DNA from: Saccharomyces mikatae IFO 1815
Taxonomy: Eukaryota > Ascomycota > Saccharomycetes > Saccharomycetales > Saccharomycetaceae
Direction: 5' to 3'
Assembly (NCBI RefSeq): GCF_947241705.1
Contig: NC_079263.1
Coordinates: 124,001-188,000 of the forward strand
DNA length: 64,000 nt
Shown: positions 7,578-17,691 of the stretch, in pieces
Numbering within the stretch: position 1 is the first letter of the stretch
Layout: each line of letters begins with the position of its first letter
Translations under genes and position numbers: made by a program
Notes under the pieces: generated by a model
The model's input: only the letters and a program-made list of their open reading frames with translations
What the model was told of the DNA's origin: nothing
Databases searched by the model: none

Positions 7578-9154
7578 CTAAGTAACTCGAACGTAATTTG
7601 CAGGAAAAATCCCTTCTTTGCCATTAGCCCTTCCTGTCCACCAATCATTTTGGGAATCAGATTTCTTCAAAATGGAAATAACGTCACCTTTTTTGAAAGC
7701 TAGATCTCCTGATTGTTCTCCTGCAAAATTATAGAGAGCGACAGCTGTTGGAGTTGACGATTTGGCACCAGAAGACTCATCGTCTATTCCTGTCATTGTC
7801 ATTTTATGTGAGAGATCGTCGACATTACTGTTACTGCTGGAGTGAAATTGGCCATGACCTAGACTATAACCTCTTTCTCTACCATAACTGCGTCTATTTC
7901 CATTAGTGTTATCAAAATCCTTGCTAGAGTAGTGAGGAGGACGGGAATATCCAGCATCTCTATCATACAAGTCATCTTCCCACCGAGTGTTAGCACGTGG
8001 CTTAGTACCTCTATCTATTTGAGGTCCTTTATTGCGACTGCCATTTCTATTTGGAGGTCTTCTGTGATCATAATCTTCATCGCTGCTGTTATTATCGTCA
8101 TATCCACGGGTACGTCCATAATCATAATCAAAATCATCATCATAACGACTGCGAGATCCCACTGACATCCCTCTCCTTCTTGATGCTCTTGTGTCCGGAC
8201 GCATGGAGGATTCATCAGCAGAGTCAACGGAATCAGGTATGTCATCATAATAACGGCTGGTATTATCACTGTATTGGCCATCATTGTGAAAACCATCATC
8301 ACTGTCATTATCACCATGGTCGCGGCGTGTAAAATTGAATGCTCTTGATTCTAAGATACGGAGCAAAGGATCAGCAGCTGGTGGAACTTTTACTCTCCCT
8401 GACAAAATCATTTTTGATGTACAATTATCACCGTAGAATTTCCGATTAGCTTCCCTTCTTTCCAAAATAGCTGAACCTTCCACAGATACTCCTGCAAACA
8501 AACCTTTACTCTTGGAATAAGCAAAAACTGCTGAGACACCACCTGTGGAAGCAGAGGCTGCTGCTTCTGCACTTCTCCCAAGAGGACCCGCGGAAACTGA
8601 CACATTACCACCTAGAGTAATAGTACCAAATTCAGAAAAGGATTTCACTGCTTCTTCGGAATTCAAAATAAAAACGAAATCAGTCAATTCAACACCGACC
8701 ATACCACCAGCACCGGCACCTGCCATGGCAATAGCAGAGGGGGCAGACCATGTACCATCTTTTAATCTAGCCACAATCACGCCAGATCCTGCCCTACCCG
8801 AAAACAAGAATCCTGCCTTCAAAACTGTGATAATTGCTAGGCCTTTGGCTTTTTTTAACACATATGGTGGAATGACTTGGTCTGCTCCAAATACTTGATT
8901 TGGTTTGACAAAACTTCTTAAAACTTTAGCGGCTTTCCTGTAGTAAAAATAATTAAAATTAATCAACCATAAGATTGTTAGTATATTATTTTTCAGCAAC
9001 TCATAATCTATTAACAATGTACTAAGATCAGCAAACTACTTCTGACTCTTTACCTGTGTCCATTAGATTCATAAGAAGACCTGTTAAGAACAAATATATC
9101 AACATACTTGGTCTCACTTTTTAAACTTCGAGGGATTGGATTATTGATACCCAT
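7578..9154 (-). CDS. YSC84: Actin-patch protein Ysc84 (SYLF + SH3), spliced
   Basis: Two exons: 9108-9154 (47 nt, MGINNPIPRSLKSET plus two bases) and 7578-8937, giving 468 residues, equal to S. cerevisiae. The N-terminal half is a SYLF domain that binds phosphoinositides and actin (KAKGLAIITVLKAGF; glycine-rich AGAGAGGMVG). The middle is low-complexity and rich in Asp, Arg, Asn and Ser. The C-terminal 60 residues are an SH3 domain (ALYNF, DWWTGR, GIFPANYV). Ysc84 works with Las17 in actin assembly at endocytic sites. The intron-retained reading frame would start differently, but the spliced start agrees with the known protein. Confidence 0.95.
8938..9107 (-). other. YSC84 intron
   Basis: 170-bp spliceosomal intron. 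The 5' splice site GTATGT reads on the minus strand from 9107, the branch point TACTAAC is at 8977-8983, and the 3' splice site TACAG ends at 8938. Splicing joins AA to G to make a Lys codon and restores the frame. Confidence 0.95.
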
Positions 9155-9387
9155 TTTTGTATTTTATATTAACGCCAGTCTTGAGGTTCTTCTTTATACA
9201 ATCTAAATAGTTCTGTGTTAAATACTGTTCATAACAGGGTCTACCTAGGGGGGCGGTGAACTTTAATTCCCTTCAGGCCGTATTTGGTCACCGCCGGAGC
9301 ATGTAAAAGTATAGAAAATGCATACAGACACGAAATAAAGGTAGTAAACTGGTGGAGAACATTGAATATTTAAGAGAGCAATTATAA

Positions 9388-10545
9388 ATGACGTTATCTG
9401 GTGGTAAGGACATAGTTGATCAGATATTCGATGCTGGGTATTGGCTTGTTTCAAAAAGTGCTGTATTAAGTGGTGAAATCAAAAATCATGTTGAAAAATC
9501 AATTGAATCAATTACTGAAAAGATTTCCAACACAAAGGCTCCTCCACTACAGGAACGCAAATATAACAAGACCAAGGTCTATAAAGCATTGAGGATCGGG
9601 TTTCAGGATCACTGGAAGTTAGGCTTGGGAATTTCCGCCACATCTCTCTGCCTATACCTCGGCTATCGGACGTTCTTTAAACTTCCACCTAATTTACCTA
9701 AAGCAGAGTCCCAAGTCGTACTGATATTTGGTGACATGAACGATCCTATTATAAGGAATCAAGTGATGGATTTATATCGCAGACGATTTACGGTATACAT
9801 TTGTACTGAAAATGCGGACGTTTATAAGAAACACGAAGAAGATCAGGATTTTGTATATTACATTGATCCTGGTTGTGAAAAGGACTTTGAGACTTTTTTT
9901 CTTGATGTACCAAGATTGGCATCAATATTGTTCATGCCAAGGTTGTCATACCATCCATCTGGAGTAATTTCGTGTGACTCATTGGAATCTGAAATCCATT
10001 CAAGTATTTTTGTGTACTATCAAGCATTATTAACCGTCATACCTCATTTGAAGAGAAGTACCCAGCTAATCTTATTCAATCCTTCTTTGACTTCGGAGCT
10101 AAATCTAGTTCATCATAGTACTGAAATTATAACATCAGGGATAATCAACTCACTATTTAAAATTTTCAAGAAATATCGGAAATTAAATGTGTCCATGCTC
10201 AAGCTTGGCGTTCTGCAAATTGGATCGCAGCCATCAAATTACAAGTTTCTAACAATGCCCGGCTCAGATATTCACGAGGCCTTACATTACCCAGTTTATA
10301 AAATGATAATGAGTGCGAATGGGTATAGACTACGGCAACTGTTAATGTGGTTAACGACTTTAGGTGGCTGGAATAGTGTTTATTATTGCGGTCGTTTCAG
10401 TTATTTAGTCTCATGGCCACTCGCATCACTTATCTTGAACCATCATACATGTTTGTCTTTCAAGCGTTTCAAAAGAAGTCTGGCTAGAACCTATAATGGT
10501 ATTATCTCGCTTCTTCCCAAGTCATCTTCCAAGTCATTCAAATAA
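9388..10545 (+). CDS. YSC83: Mitochondrial protein Ysc83
   Basis: 385 residues, matching S. cerevisiae Ysc83, a non-essential mitochondrial protein of unknown biochemical role whose mRNA rises in meiosis. A hydrophobic segment at about residues 77-97 (LGLGISATSLCLYLGY) is a likely membrane anchor. The remainder resembles a Rossmann-type short-chain dehydrogenase fold in layout (VVLIFGDMNDPI followed by a helix), but I see no clear TGxxxGxG or YxxxK motif, so catalysis is doubtful. It is divergent from YSC84, 233 bp apart. Confidence 0.9.
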   Translation: MTLSGGKDIVDQIFDAGYWLVSKSAVLSGEIKNHVEKSIESITEKISNTKAPPLQERKYNKTKVYKALRIGFQDHWKLGLGISATSLCLYLGYRTFFKLPPNLPKAESQVVLIFGDMNDPIIRNQVMDLYRRRFTVYICTENADVYKKHEEDQDFVYYIDPGCEKDFETFFLDVPRLASILFMPRLSYHPSGVISCDSLESEIHSSIFVYYQALLTVIPHLKRSTQLILFNPSLTSELNLVHHSTEIITSGIINSLFKIFKKYRKLNVSMLKLGVLQIGSQPSNYKFLTMPGSDIHEALHYPVYKMIMSANGYRLRQLLMWLTTLGGWNSVYYCGRFSYLVSWPLASLILNHHTCLSFKRFKRSLARTYNGIISLLPKSSSKSFK

Positions 10546-10713
10546 CGTCTTTGACTAGATACTAATTGCCTATATCTATATACCTATAAATAACACAATC
10601 CGGAAATGCGTAATAACAATGTTGAAAGATGTTAAATTATTCCCGAAGGTGTATTAGCGGTTCGCCAGAAATTTCAAACCTGACAACACACTCACCTATA
10701 AGGTCACCTCCTG

Positions 10714-12105
10714 TTAATTTAGTTGAGATCTTAGGCTATTCAATTGTTTTAATATAGCAGATTTAGCAGTCCCGCCAGTAGCGTCTCTTCTTTCAACGCT
10801 TTGTTCAAAGTTAAAAGTTTCAAAAAGATCTTCAGCAAATCTTGGATCGATCTTTTGATATTGTTCTAAAGTCAATTTATCAATACCACTTAGGCCCAAC
10901 TTTTCAGCAGTGGCGACACATTCACCAGAAATATGGTGGGTCTCCCTGAATGGAACGCCCTTTCTGACTAAGTAATCTGCCAGATCGGTAGCCAACATAT
11001 CCATAGTTAATGCAGCTTCCATCTTCTCCTTATTTACATTCAAGGTAGAGATAACACCCGTAGCAATCAGCATAGAGTGTTCAACAGTAGTTAAACAATC
11101 GAACAGTGGCTCTTTGTCTTCCTGCATGTCTTTATCGTAGGTAGATGGGATACCCTTCAAACTCATCAAGAATCCTGTTAGATCACCAAATACCCTACCG
11201 GACTTACCTCTCAACAACTCCAGCGAGTCTGCATTTTTCTTTTGAGGCATTAAGGAGGAACCTGTCGAATAGGCGTCACTTAACTGTATGAAACCAAACT
11301 CAGCCGTACAGTATATAATCAAATCTTCAGCAAAACGGGAAATATGGTTCATGAATAAGGTCCCCCAAAACATCAACTCCACGATGAAATCTCTATCAGA
11401 GACAGCAACTAAGGAGTTACCAATAACACTATTGAAACCTAGACCCTCAGCCAAGAATTCTCTATCAATACCATAAGGGTGTCCAGCAAGAGCACCTGCA
11501 CCCAATGGTGATTGATTCAATCTATGTAGAATCTGGCCCAGTCTTTTGTAATCTTCCGTGAAGTAAGTTGCGTAAGAACTCAACCAATGAGACCATCTAA
11601 TAGGCTGCGCTCTTTGCAAATGTGTGTAACCTGGCATCAATATGTCTATTTCACCTTCTGCCCTTTTGATTAGAACGTCAACCAAGCCCTTCAGGGCTGG
11701 AAAGAGTGTACCATTGACAACGTCACGACAGTAAATTCTCAAGTCAGTAACAACTTGGTCATTACGAGACCTGCCGGTGTGGACTTTACCGGCAATATCA
11801 CGCCCAATCAATTCTCCAAGGCGTCTTTCATTTGCAGTATGAATGTCTTCATCGTTTGGATGACGGACAAATTTGTCAGCATCCCACTCTTTCTTAATAT
11901 CAGCTAAACCTTCATGGATCTTGGCCAATTCTGCCTCTGTGAGAAGACCCAACTTTTGCAAACCCGCAGTATATACCTTGGTTCCCTCCAAGTCTGCTTT
12001 GTACATCTTATAATCATATGGAAGAGAGGCATTGTAAAGGTGCATCAAGGGATCAGTTTCACCGGTAAATCTTCCACCCCATAGTTTTTGAGAACCATCC
12101 GACAT
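10714..12105 (-). CDS. ARG4: Argininosuccinate lyase
   Basis: 463 residues, equal to S. cerevisiae Arg4. It is a cytosolic homotetramer that cleaves argininosuccinate to arginine and fumarate, the last step of arginine synthesis. The fumarase/aspartase signature [10 protein letters not shown] is at residues 282-291. Other conserved segments are TGRSRNDQ (110-117) and THLQRAQP (161-168). The start is the ATG at 12103-12105 ([11 protein letters not shown]). The frame is open 16 codons further upstream but has only a TTG there. A Gcn4 site lies 169 bp upstream. In S. cerevisiae the promoter is a well-known meiotic recombination hotspot. Confidence 0.97.
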   Translation of the reverse strand: MSDGSQKLWGGRFTGETDPLMHLYNASLPYDYKMYKADLEGTKVYTAGLQKLGLLTEAELAKIHEGLADIKKEWDADKFVRHPNDEDIHTANERRLGELIGRDIAGKVHTGRSRNDQVVTDLRIYCRDVVNGTLFPALKGLVDVLIKRAEGEIDILMPGYTHLQRAQPIRWSHWLSSYATYFTEDYKRLGQILHRLNQSPLGAGALAGHPYGIDREFLAEGLGFNSVIGNSLVAVSDRDFIVELMFWGTLFMNHISRFAEDLIIYCTAEFGFIQLSDAYSTGSSLMPQKKNADSLELLRGKSGRVFGDLTGFLMSLKGIPSTYDKDMQEDKEPLFDCLTTVEHSMLIATGVISTLNVNKEKMEAALTMDMLATDLADYLVRKGVPFRETHHISGECVATAEKLGLSGIDKLTLEQYQKIDPRFAEDLFETFNFEQSVERRDATGGTAKSAILKQLNSLRSQLN

Positions 12106-12557
12106 ATTTGCTTCAATCTTATTTATGTGACTTTTTGCTTTAGAACTCTTCAATTGACGATAGTCTTTCCTAGCTGCAAAGGGACAGCCTTATCTCAAAA
12201 CTCATTATTCGGTAATGTTTTATAATCTTTTTTTTTTTCACATGTTCAATTTCGTGCCAGGTTATCCAAAAAGTGACTCATTCATTCAACTATTCATGAT
12301 CATCGAGATCATGGAAATGTGTAACTCTTACAGACCATTAAACAAGATAAGGGCTAGAAGAAAATACATTGGGCCTGAAATGATGGAAGGCTTGAAAGAA
12401 CAAAAACTAATAAGTATCAATGGCAAATGTTCATTGTTGTGACGCCAGTTATTGCGCGAATCAAACAATAGTCAGGGAAGGGGGAGGAACGTAAATATTA
12501 ATCGATATAAATATTTCTATGTAAATAAGTATTCATGTATTCTTCGGCGACAAAAGA
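12106..12557. promoter_or_regulatory. ARG4 promoter / DED81 3' flank
   Basis: 452 bp holding the ARG4 promoter and DED81 terminator. An 11-nt T tract at 12228-12238 corresponds to the poly(dA:dT) element reported to open chromatin at the S. cerevisiae ARG4 hotspot. A Gcn4 site is listed separately. A 75-codon ORF on the plus strand here looks fortuitous. Confidence 0.7.
12274..12280 (+). promoter_or_regulatory. Gcn4 site upstream of ARG4
   Basis: TGACTCA is a perfect Gcn4 core 169 bp upstream of the ARG4 ATG. It fits general amino-acid control of arginine synthesis. Confidence 0.8.
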
Positions 12558-14222
12558 TCATGGCCTACATCTACCACTGAAACGTGGGTACAAGGAGCAA
12601 TCTCTAACAGTGAATCTGTCACATAACCATGCCAAGATACGTTCGGTACCGATACCGTAACCACCGTGTGGGCAAGTACCGTATTTTCTTTGGTCGATGA
12701 ACCAGTAGTAAGAGTCTGTGTTGATACCCTCACGCTTAAAGCCTGCCATTAGCTCGTCCATGTCTTCGATTCTCATGGAACCACCAGTGATTTCACCAAC
12801 ATTTGGCATCAAAACGTCCACGGATTCAGTGACACGGGGATCGTCAGAACAACGCTTCATGTAAAAAGATTTGATCTCCACAGGGAATCTGGTCAAAAAG
12901 ATTGGGACACCGATGGTGTCAGTCATCTTTCTTTCAGCAGCCTCTGCGATATCGTCACCAAATTTGAAGTCTTCACCCTCTTCGTTCTTGATGTTGTGCT
13001 CGTTCAACCACGTGATTGCATCCTTGTACTCTAATCTCATGAAGGGAGCCTCTGGGGCCTTGAAGCTAGGATTCAATTGTTTTACAAGTGGACCAGCAAT
13101 TGGATCCTCCAGAACGTATTGGACAGATTTGACAATCAAGGTTTCAATGTGATTTAATAGGTCATCAAAAGTCAAAAAGGCCAATTCGGCTTCAATATGG
13201 GTATATTCAGACAAATGTCTTCTTGTATGGGACTTTTCGGCTCTGAAAGATTCTTGGATGGTATATACATCACCTAGGGCGGCCAAACAGGTTTCCAAGT
13301 ATAGTTGAGAACTTTGAGTCAAGTAAGCTTCTTCATTGTAGTAGTTCATCTTAAATAGAGTTGAACCACCTTCGACTTGTGTTTGCACCATGCATGGTGG
13401 AGTGACCTCAGTTAAATGCTCTTCATCGTAAACACGTCTAATACTCTTCAATAGAGCAGCGCGGACTTTCATGACTGCAGACAAAGCATCTCCTCTCAAG
13501 GCCAAATGACGTTGGTCCAACAGTAAGGAGGGATCTGAGCCCTCTGCAATTTTATTGGTGAAGGAATCTTCCCCACCAGGCGCCAAACCCACCACTTCAT
13601 AGTAGTCCACGTCCAATTCAACACCACCTGGAGCGGTTTTACCCTCAGGCAATTTGACTACGGTACCGTATAGAGTAACAGTGGATTCCAAAGTTAGTTC
13701 CAAAGTTTGTTGAGCCAAGGCCAAGTCACCCGACAAGACACACTGGATAAAACCAGAACCATCTCTAAGGACAACAAAAACAACTTTCTTATTAGAACGT
13801 AATCTGTGGATCCAACCAGAAATCTTGACTCTTTGGCCGACCTTGGCATAAGAATCGTGGATTCTAGTCTTGATGGCAGCTGGCAATGATTCGTTCTCCT
13901 TGATCGTGATATTCAAAGCAGACAATTGCTTGGCAGCATTTTCCGCCTCTTTTTGCTGCTTTTTCAACTCCTGTTCCTTTTGCTTAACTGCCTTTTTCTT
14001 CAAACCGTCACAGCCCTTACGAGCCTTCTTCAAAGCAGAAGCACTGATTTCTTGATACTCGTTTTCTTCTGCCTTGAAAACTAAAAGCTTAGGTTCAGTG
14101 CTGTCGCTCTTCTGTTGCGATGCGAACAAAGCATATGCTGCAGTTTTGAACGGTTGATCTTGCGAACCAGCGGTGGTTAATTCGTCAACACCGGTAGCCT
14201 CCTTAATGTACAAAGATGACAT
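12558..14222 (-). CDS. DED81: Cytosolic asparaginyl-tRNA synthetase
   Basis: 554 residues, same length as S. cerevisiae Ded81. A class II enzyme that charges tRNA-Asn in the cytosol. It has an N-terminal eukaryote-specific region with a Lys-rich helix (about 80-120), an OB-fold anticodon-binding domain (VKISGWIHRLRSNKKVVF at about 132-150), and a catalytic core with motif 2 (FRAEKSHTRRH) and motif 3 (GIGTERILAWL, 523-533). Its divergent partner is a second tRNA synthetase, 446 bp away. Confidence 0.97.
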   Translation of the reverse strand: MSSLYIKEATGVDELTTAGSQDQPFKTAAYALFASQQKSDSTEPKLLVFKAEENEYQEISASALKKARKGCDGLKKKAVKQKEQELKKQQKEAENAAKQLSALNITIKENESLPAAIKTRIHDSYAKVGQRVKISGWIHRLRSNKKVVFVVLRDGSGFIQCVLSGDLALAQQTLELTLESTVTLYGTVVKLPEGKTAPGGVELDVDYYEVVGLAPGGEDSFTNKIAEGSDPSLLLDQRHLALRGDALSAVMKVRAALLKSIRRVYDEEHLTEVTPPCMVQTQVEGGSTLFKMNYYNEEAYLTQSSQLYLETCLAALGDVYTIQESFRAEKSHTRRHLSEYTHIEAELAFLTFDDLLNHIETLIVKSVQYVLEDPIAGPLVKQLNPSFKAPEAPFMRLEYKDAITWLNEHNIKNEEGEDFKFGDDIAEAAERKMTDTIGVPIFLTRFPVEIKSFYMKRCSDDPRVTESVDVLMPNVGEITGGSMRIEDMDELMAGFKREGINTDSYYWFIDQRKYGTCPHGGYGIGTERILAWLCDRFTVRDCSLYPRFSGRCRP

Positions 14223-14668
14223 GTTTAAAAAATCAGAACGGAGATTGCCTTACTGCTTGCAATAAACACCAAAACAATCAACCCCAATCAACACTACCCG
14301 ACATTCCAGGCAGAGCAAGTCCTCTTATACCTTCTTGATCGTCATTGTTGGTTGGATTAGTCACAGTCTCGAAACTATCAGGGCCCAGATCGTTAAGCAC
14401 GATGGAAAATTTTTCACTTTTTGCGTCCGCCTGGAGACGCGCTATGGTTTTTTTGAAAAATTGAGAAATTGGATAAGCGATGCTTGAGTCACAGAGTGTC
14501 TTAGCCTTCGATTGGAAGTGTGTATGTTGCGTTTGGCAGGATTGTTGCTGGCGGCCTGAAAAGCTTTTCCTACAAGAGAATATAGAGGACATTGTACTTT
14601 AGTGTTTTGACACATTATATACTAACAAATAGGTTCACAGTAGAAGAGTCGAATAACAAACCAAAAAA
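14223..14668. promoter_or_regulatory. Divergent promoter of two tRNA synthetase genes
   Basis: 446 bp between DED81 and the prolyl-tRNA synthetase gene. It carries one perfect Gcn4 core at 14485-14491. A 104-codon minus-strand ORF (14278-14592) covers most of it but is probably chance. Confidence 0.65.
14485..14491 (-). promoter_or_regulatory. Gcn4 core in shared promoter
   Basis: TGAGTCA, the reverse complement of TGACTCA, lies roughly midway between the two divergent synthetase genes. Some synthetase genes are Gcn4 targets, so this is plausible but not proven. Confidence 0.55.
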
Positions 14669-16729
14669 ATGCCAGTCTCTGAAGCGTTCACCAAGTTGTG
14701 TGTGAATGAAAAGCCTGCTGCTGAATCTGCCGTTGCAGTGAAATCTTTGGTCTTCAAGCCAAAGACTCCGAAGTCAGTTGTCCCTGTTCCTATCGTCGTG
14801 GTGGCTTTGCAATCTACCACGACTCCTTCTGCATTGATTGCTAATGCTACTTCTACCAAAGATCCTAGATTGGCTCGCGATGATTTAGTTAAGCAAGCTT
14901 TCCAATCTGAATCTGCCAGAGCTTTCATCTTGGGGGACCTGGCTAACGCCACGTCCGATTTTCACTTGCTAATCGATCATGAGTTGGGTACTGTAGATGG
15001 CGATACTATCTTGCAGTTGAACGACAGTACTTTCATGAAGAAATCAGATATGATGAAGTTCCTAAGCGATTTTCAGAATTCCCAAAAAGTGGTTGATTTC
15101 TCTCAAGAGGTTGCTAAGGAAACGCCCACAGAAGGCAAGAAACAACAAAAAAAGCAACAAGCTTCTAAGGCAACTACTGCAGCTGCAGCTGCTGGTTTGG
15201 AAGACGCCAAGCTTATCGGTATCACTGTGGACAAGGCCTTAGACTTCCCAGGCTGGTACCAACAAATCTTGACCAAAGGTGAAATGTTGGACTACTACGA
15301 TGTTTCTGGTTGTTACATCTTGAGGCCTCCATCTTATGCTATTTGGGAAAACATCCAAAAATGGTTCGACGATAAAATCAAGGCCATTGGCGTACAGAAC
15401 GCCTACTTTCCAATGTTTGTCTCCTCGCGTGTGTTGGAAAAGGAAAAGGATCATGTTGAAGGTTTCGCTCCCGAGGTCGCTTGGGTCACCAGAGCTGGCT
15501 CTTCTGAATTGGAAGAACCGATTGCCATCAGACCAACTTCTGAGACTGTTATGTATCCATACTATGCCAAATGGGTTCAGTCTTATAGAGATTTACCTTT
15601 GAAATTGAACCAGTGGAATTCTGTGGTCAGATGGGAATTCAAGCATCCTCAACCTTTCTTAAGAACCAGGGAATTTTTGTGGCAAGAAGGTCACACTGCT
15701 CATTTGAATGCTAAGGATGCCGAAGAGGAAGTTCTGCAAATCTTGGATTTCTACGCCGGGGTATACGAAGAGTTGTTAGCTGTTCCTGTGGTTAAAGGTA
15801 GAAAGACTGAAAAGGAAAAGTTTGCTGGTGGTGACTTCACAACCACTTGTGAAGGTTACATTCCACAAACTGGTCGTGGTATTCAAGGTGCTACTTCTCA
15901 CCATTTGGGCCAAAACTTTTCTAAGATGTTCAATTTATCGGTAGAAAACCCCCTAGGTTCCGACCATCCCAAGATCTTTGCTTACCAGAACTCATGGGGG
16001 TTATCCACCCGTGTCATTGGTGTCATGGTCATGATCCATTCCGATAATAAGGGTTTAGTTATCCCTCCAAGAGTGTCCCAATTTCAATCCGTTGTCATTC
16101 CTGTGGGTATCACAAAGAAGACTTCTGACGAACAACGTAAACACATCCATGAAACCGCTAGAAGCGTGGAATCTCGTTTGAAGAAGGCTGGTATTAGATC
16201 CTTTGGTGACTACAACGATAATTACACCCCAGGCTGGAAATTTTCACAATACGAATTAAAGGGTATTCCAATTCGTATCGAATTGGGTCCTAAGGATATT
16301 GAAAAAAACCAAGTCGTTGTCGTCCGTAGAAATGACGCGAAGAAATACGTTGTTTCCTTCGACGAATTGGAAGTTCGTATCCCAGAGATCTTGGAAGAAA
16401 TGCAAGGAGATTTATTTAAGAAAGCTAAGGAACTATTCGATACACACAGAGTTATTGTTGAAGAATGGAAGGATTTTGTCCCAGCATTGAACAAGAAAAA
16501 CGTTATCTTAGCACCATGGTGTGGCGTTATGGAATGTGAAGAAGATATAAAGGAGTCTTCTGCTAAGAAAGACGATGGTGAAGAATTTGAGGAAGATGAC
16601 AAATCTCCAAGCATGGGTGCCAAGTCCTTGTGTATTCCATTCAACCAACCTGTATTGAATGAAGGTCAAAAATGTATCAAGTGTGAACGTACTGCTGTCA
16701 ACTACTGTATGTTTGGTCGTTCTTATTAG
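14669..16729 (+). CDS. Prolyl-tRNA synthetase (YHR020W)
   Basis: 686 residues; the S. cerevisiae YHR020W product is 688. Residues 1-150 form a YbaK-like domain (related to Pro-tRNA editing domains), followed by a Lys/Gln/Ala linker at about 155-175. The class II catalytic core follows, with RPTSET and FLWQEGHT motifs typical of eukaryote/archaeal-type ProRS. The C-terminal region contains cysteines (CGVMEC and CIKC..C) of the zinc-binding domain and ends FGRSY. The cytosolic enzyme charges tRNA-Pro. Start ATG 14669 is in a good A-rich context. Confidence 0.95.
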   Translation: MPVSEAFTKLCVNEKPAAESAVAVKSLVFKPKTPKSVVPVPIVVVALQSTTTPSALIANATSTKDPRLARDDLVKQAFQSESARAFILGDLANATSDFHLLIDHELGTVDGDTILQLNDSTFMKKSDMMKFLSDFQNSQKVVDFSQEVAKETPTEGKKQQKKQQASKATTAAAAAGLEDAKLIGITVDKALDFPGWYQQILTKGEMLDYYDVSGCYILRPPSYAIWENIQKWFDDKIKAIGVQNAYFPMFVSSRVLEKEKDHVEGFAPEVAWVTRAGSSELEEPIAIRPTSETVMYPYYAKWVQSYRDLPLKLNQWNSVVRWEFKHPQPFLRTREFLWQEGHTAHLNAKDAEEEVLQILDFYAGVYEELLAVPVVKGRKTEKEKFAGGDFTTTCEGYIPQTGRGIQGATSHHLGQNFSKMFNLSVENPLGSDHPKIFAYQNSWGLSTRVIGVMVMIHSDNKGLVIPPRVSQFQSVVIPVGITKKTSDEQRKHIHETARSVESRLKKAGIRSFGDYNDNYTPGWKFSQYELKGIPIRIELGPKDIEKNQVVVVRRNDAKKYVVSFDELEVRIPEILEEMQGDLFKKAKELFDTHRVIVEEWKDFVPALNKKNVILAPWCGVMECEEDIKESSAKKDDGEEFEEDDKSPSMGAKSLCIPFNQPVLNEGQKCIKCERTAVNYCMFGRSY

Positions 16730-16948
16730 TTGCATACCACTTATCATTCCATATATAGATTTTTATTTGTGCTTTTTGTCTTTCTAAAAATCAATATCAT
16801 CATGTCCTAATTAATACTAAGCTGTTACATGCATCTTGTTCTTCATTTCCATACCTTCGTGTTGGTAAATTTGTACATCAATGAAGCGGTCCTTATGTAC
16901 ACTTTTTTCACATTATATGGGCTTGAGAAAGGTATCAAAAAGATAACT

Positions 16949-17021
16949 TGGACGAGTCCGGAATCGAACCGGAGACCTCTCCCATGCTAAGGGAGCGCGC
17001 TACCGACTACGCCACACGCCC
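16949..17021 (-). tRNA. tRNA-Ala(AGC)
   Basis: 73-bp minus-strand tRNA gene starting GGGCGTGTGGCG and ending in the TCCA region with an A discriminator; anticodon AGC. No intron. Five Ts follow (16937-16941 on the complement). A solo tau LTR lies about 140 bp upstream. Confidence 0.96.
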
Positions 17022-17159
17022 AAACAATTAGTTGAAAATTATTCTAATGATTGTGGCCAACAAGAGTAAATCAATAATCGGAAGAAAACACTCTGACGTG
17101 AAGAAAGATTCAAGAAGAATTCAAGAAGGGCATACAAGAATTTGGAGAGCCATTTTATT

Positions 17160-17450
17160 TGTTGGAATAAGTGATTACAACTATATGTTCTTCGTATAAG
17201 TGGGAGTAGGCAAGTTTTTATAATAGAAATTACCGCAGTAATGAGATAGAAATCGATTAATTGATCGGAACTTAGTATATAAGACGATAAGCCAGAACTA
17301 GAATCTTATCATTAATTTTCCGAATTATGTTTTAACCATTAGGCGTAACACAACCAATTATCGCGTGTTTTATATACTTCTCTTACATAACTTAAGAAAG
17401 AACGACTTATTCTTAATTATTAGAACCTACTAAACTACTAATTATCAACA
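17160..17450 (+). mobile_element. tau (Ty4) solo LTR with target duplication
   Basis: 291 bp beginning TGTTGGAATAAGTG and ending AATTATCAACA. It is flanked by TTATT (17155-17159 and 17451-17455), a perfect 5-bp target duplication, so it is one insertion resolved to a solo LTR. It is about 90 bp shorter than the tau at 3918-4298. It lies upstream of tRNA-Ala(AGC), as expected for Ty4. Confidence 0.8.
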
Positions 17451-17691
17451 TTATTCTTAACCAGCAAGGCGTAAGCTTTTACTATTTTGAACTTTGCTCT
17501 GAACAAATGCCATTTAAAACCCTGATTTTGCACCTCAAGCTAAAAGGAATATATGAAGCTGCTTGGGACTCACTTGACTGGGGAACATTGTTGCAAAGTC
17601 TAAAAGGTTAATTTAATTGATTAAAAGTAAATTTATATTTATATATTTAGATAAAAGAAGATGACCTTAACTATACAAAAAATAAATTAAC
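17451..17691. other. RPS27B 3' flank with an ARS-consensus match
   Basis: 241 bp of A+T-rich DNA. At 17631-17641 ATTTATATTTA matches the 11-bp ARS consensus exactly and lies in a very A+T-rich stretch. Such matches are common by chance, so origin function is only possible. Confidence 0.3.

Noticed and set aside
7932-8332. Plus-strand His/Ile-rich ORFs opposite YSC84
   Set aside because: Shadows of the repetitive Asp/Arg/Ser-rich middle of Ysc84 on the other strand.
12103-12153. 16-codon N-terminal extension of ARG4
   Set aside because: Begins with TTG, not ATG; the protein from MSDGSQK has the established length of 463.
12215-12442. 75-codon plus-strand ORF in the ARG4 promoter
   Set aside because: It spans the T tract and Gcn4 site of ARG4 and has no recognisable motif.
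14278-14592. 104-codon minus-strand ORF between DED81 and the prolyl-tRNA synthetase gene
   Set aside because: It occupies the shared promoter and overlaps the Gcn4 site, and has no recognisable motif; it may be chance.
17631-17641. ARS consensus as a proven origin
   Set aside because: An exact 11-bp match in A+T-rich DNA is common by chance; it is only noted within the flanking region entry.
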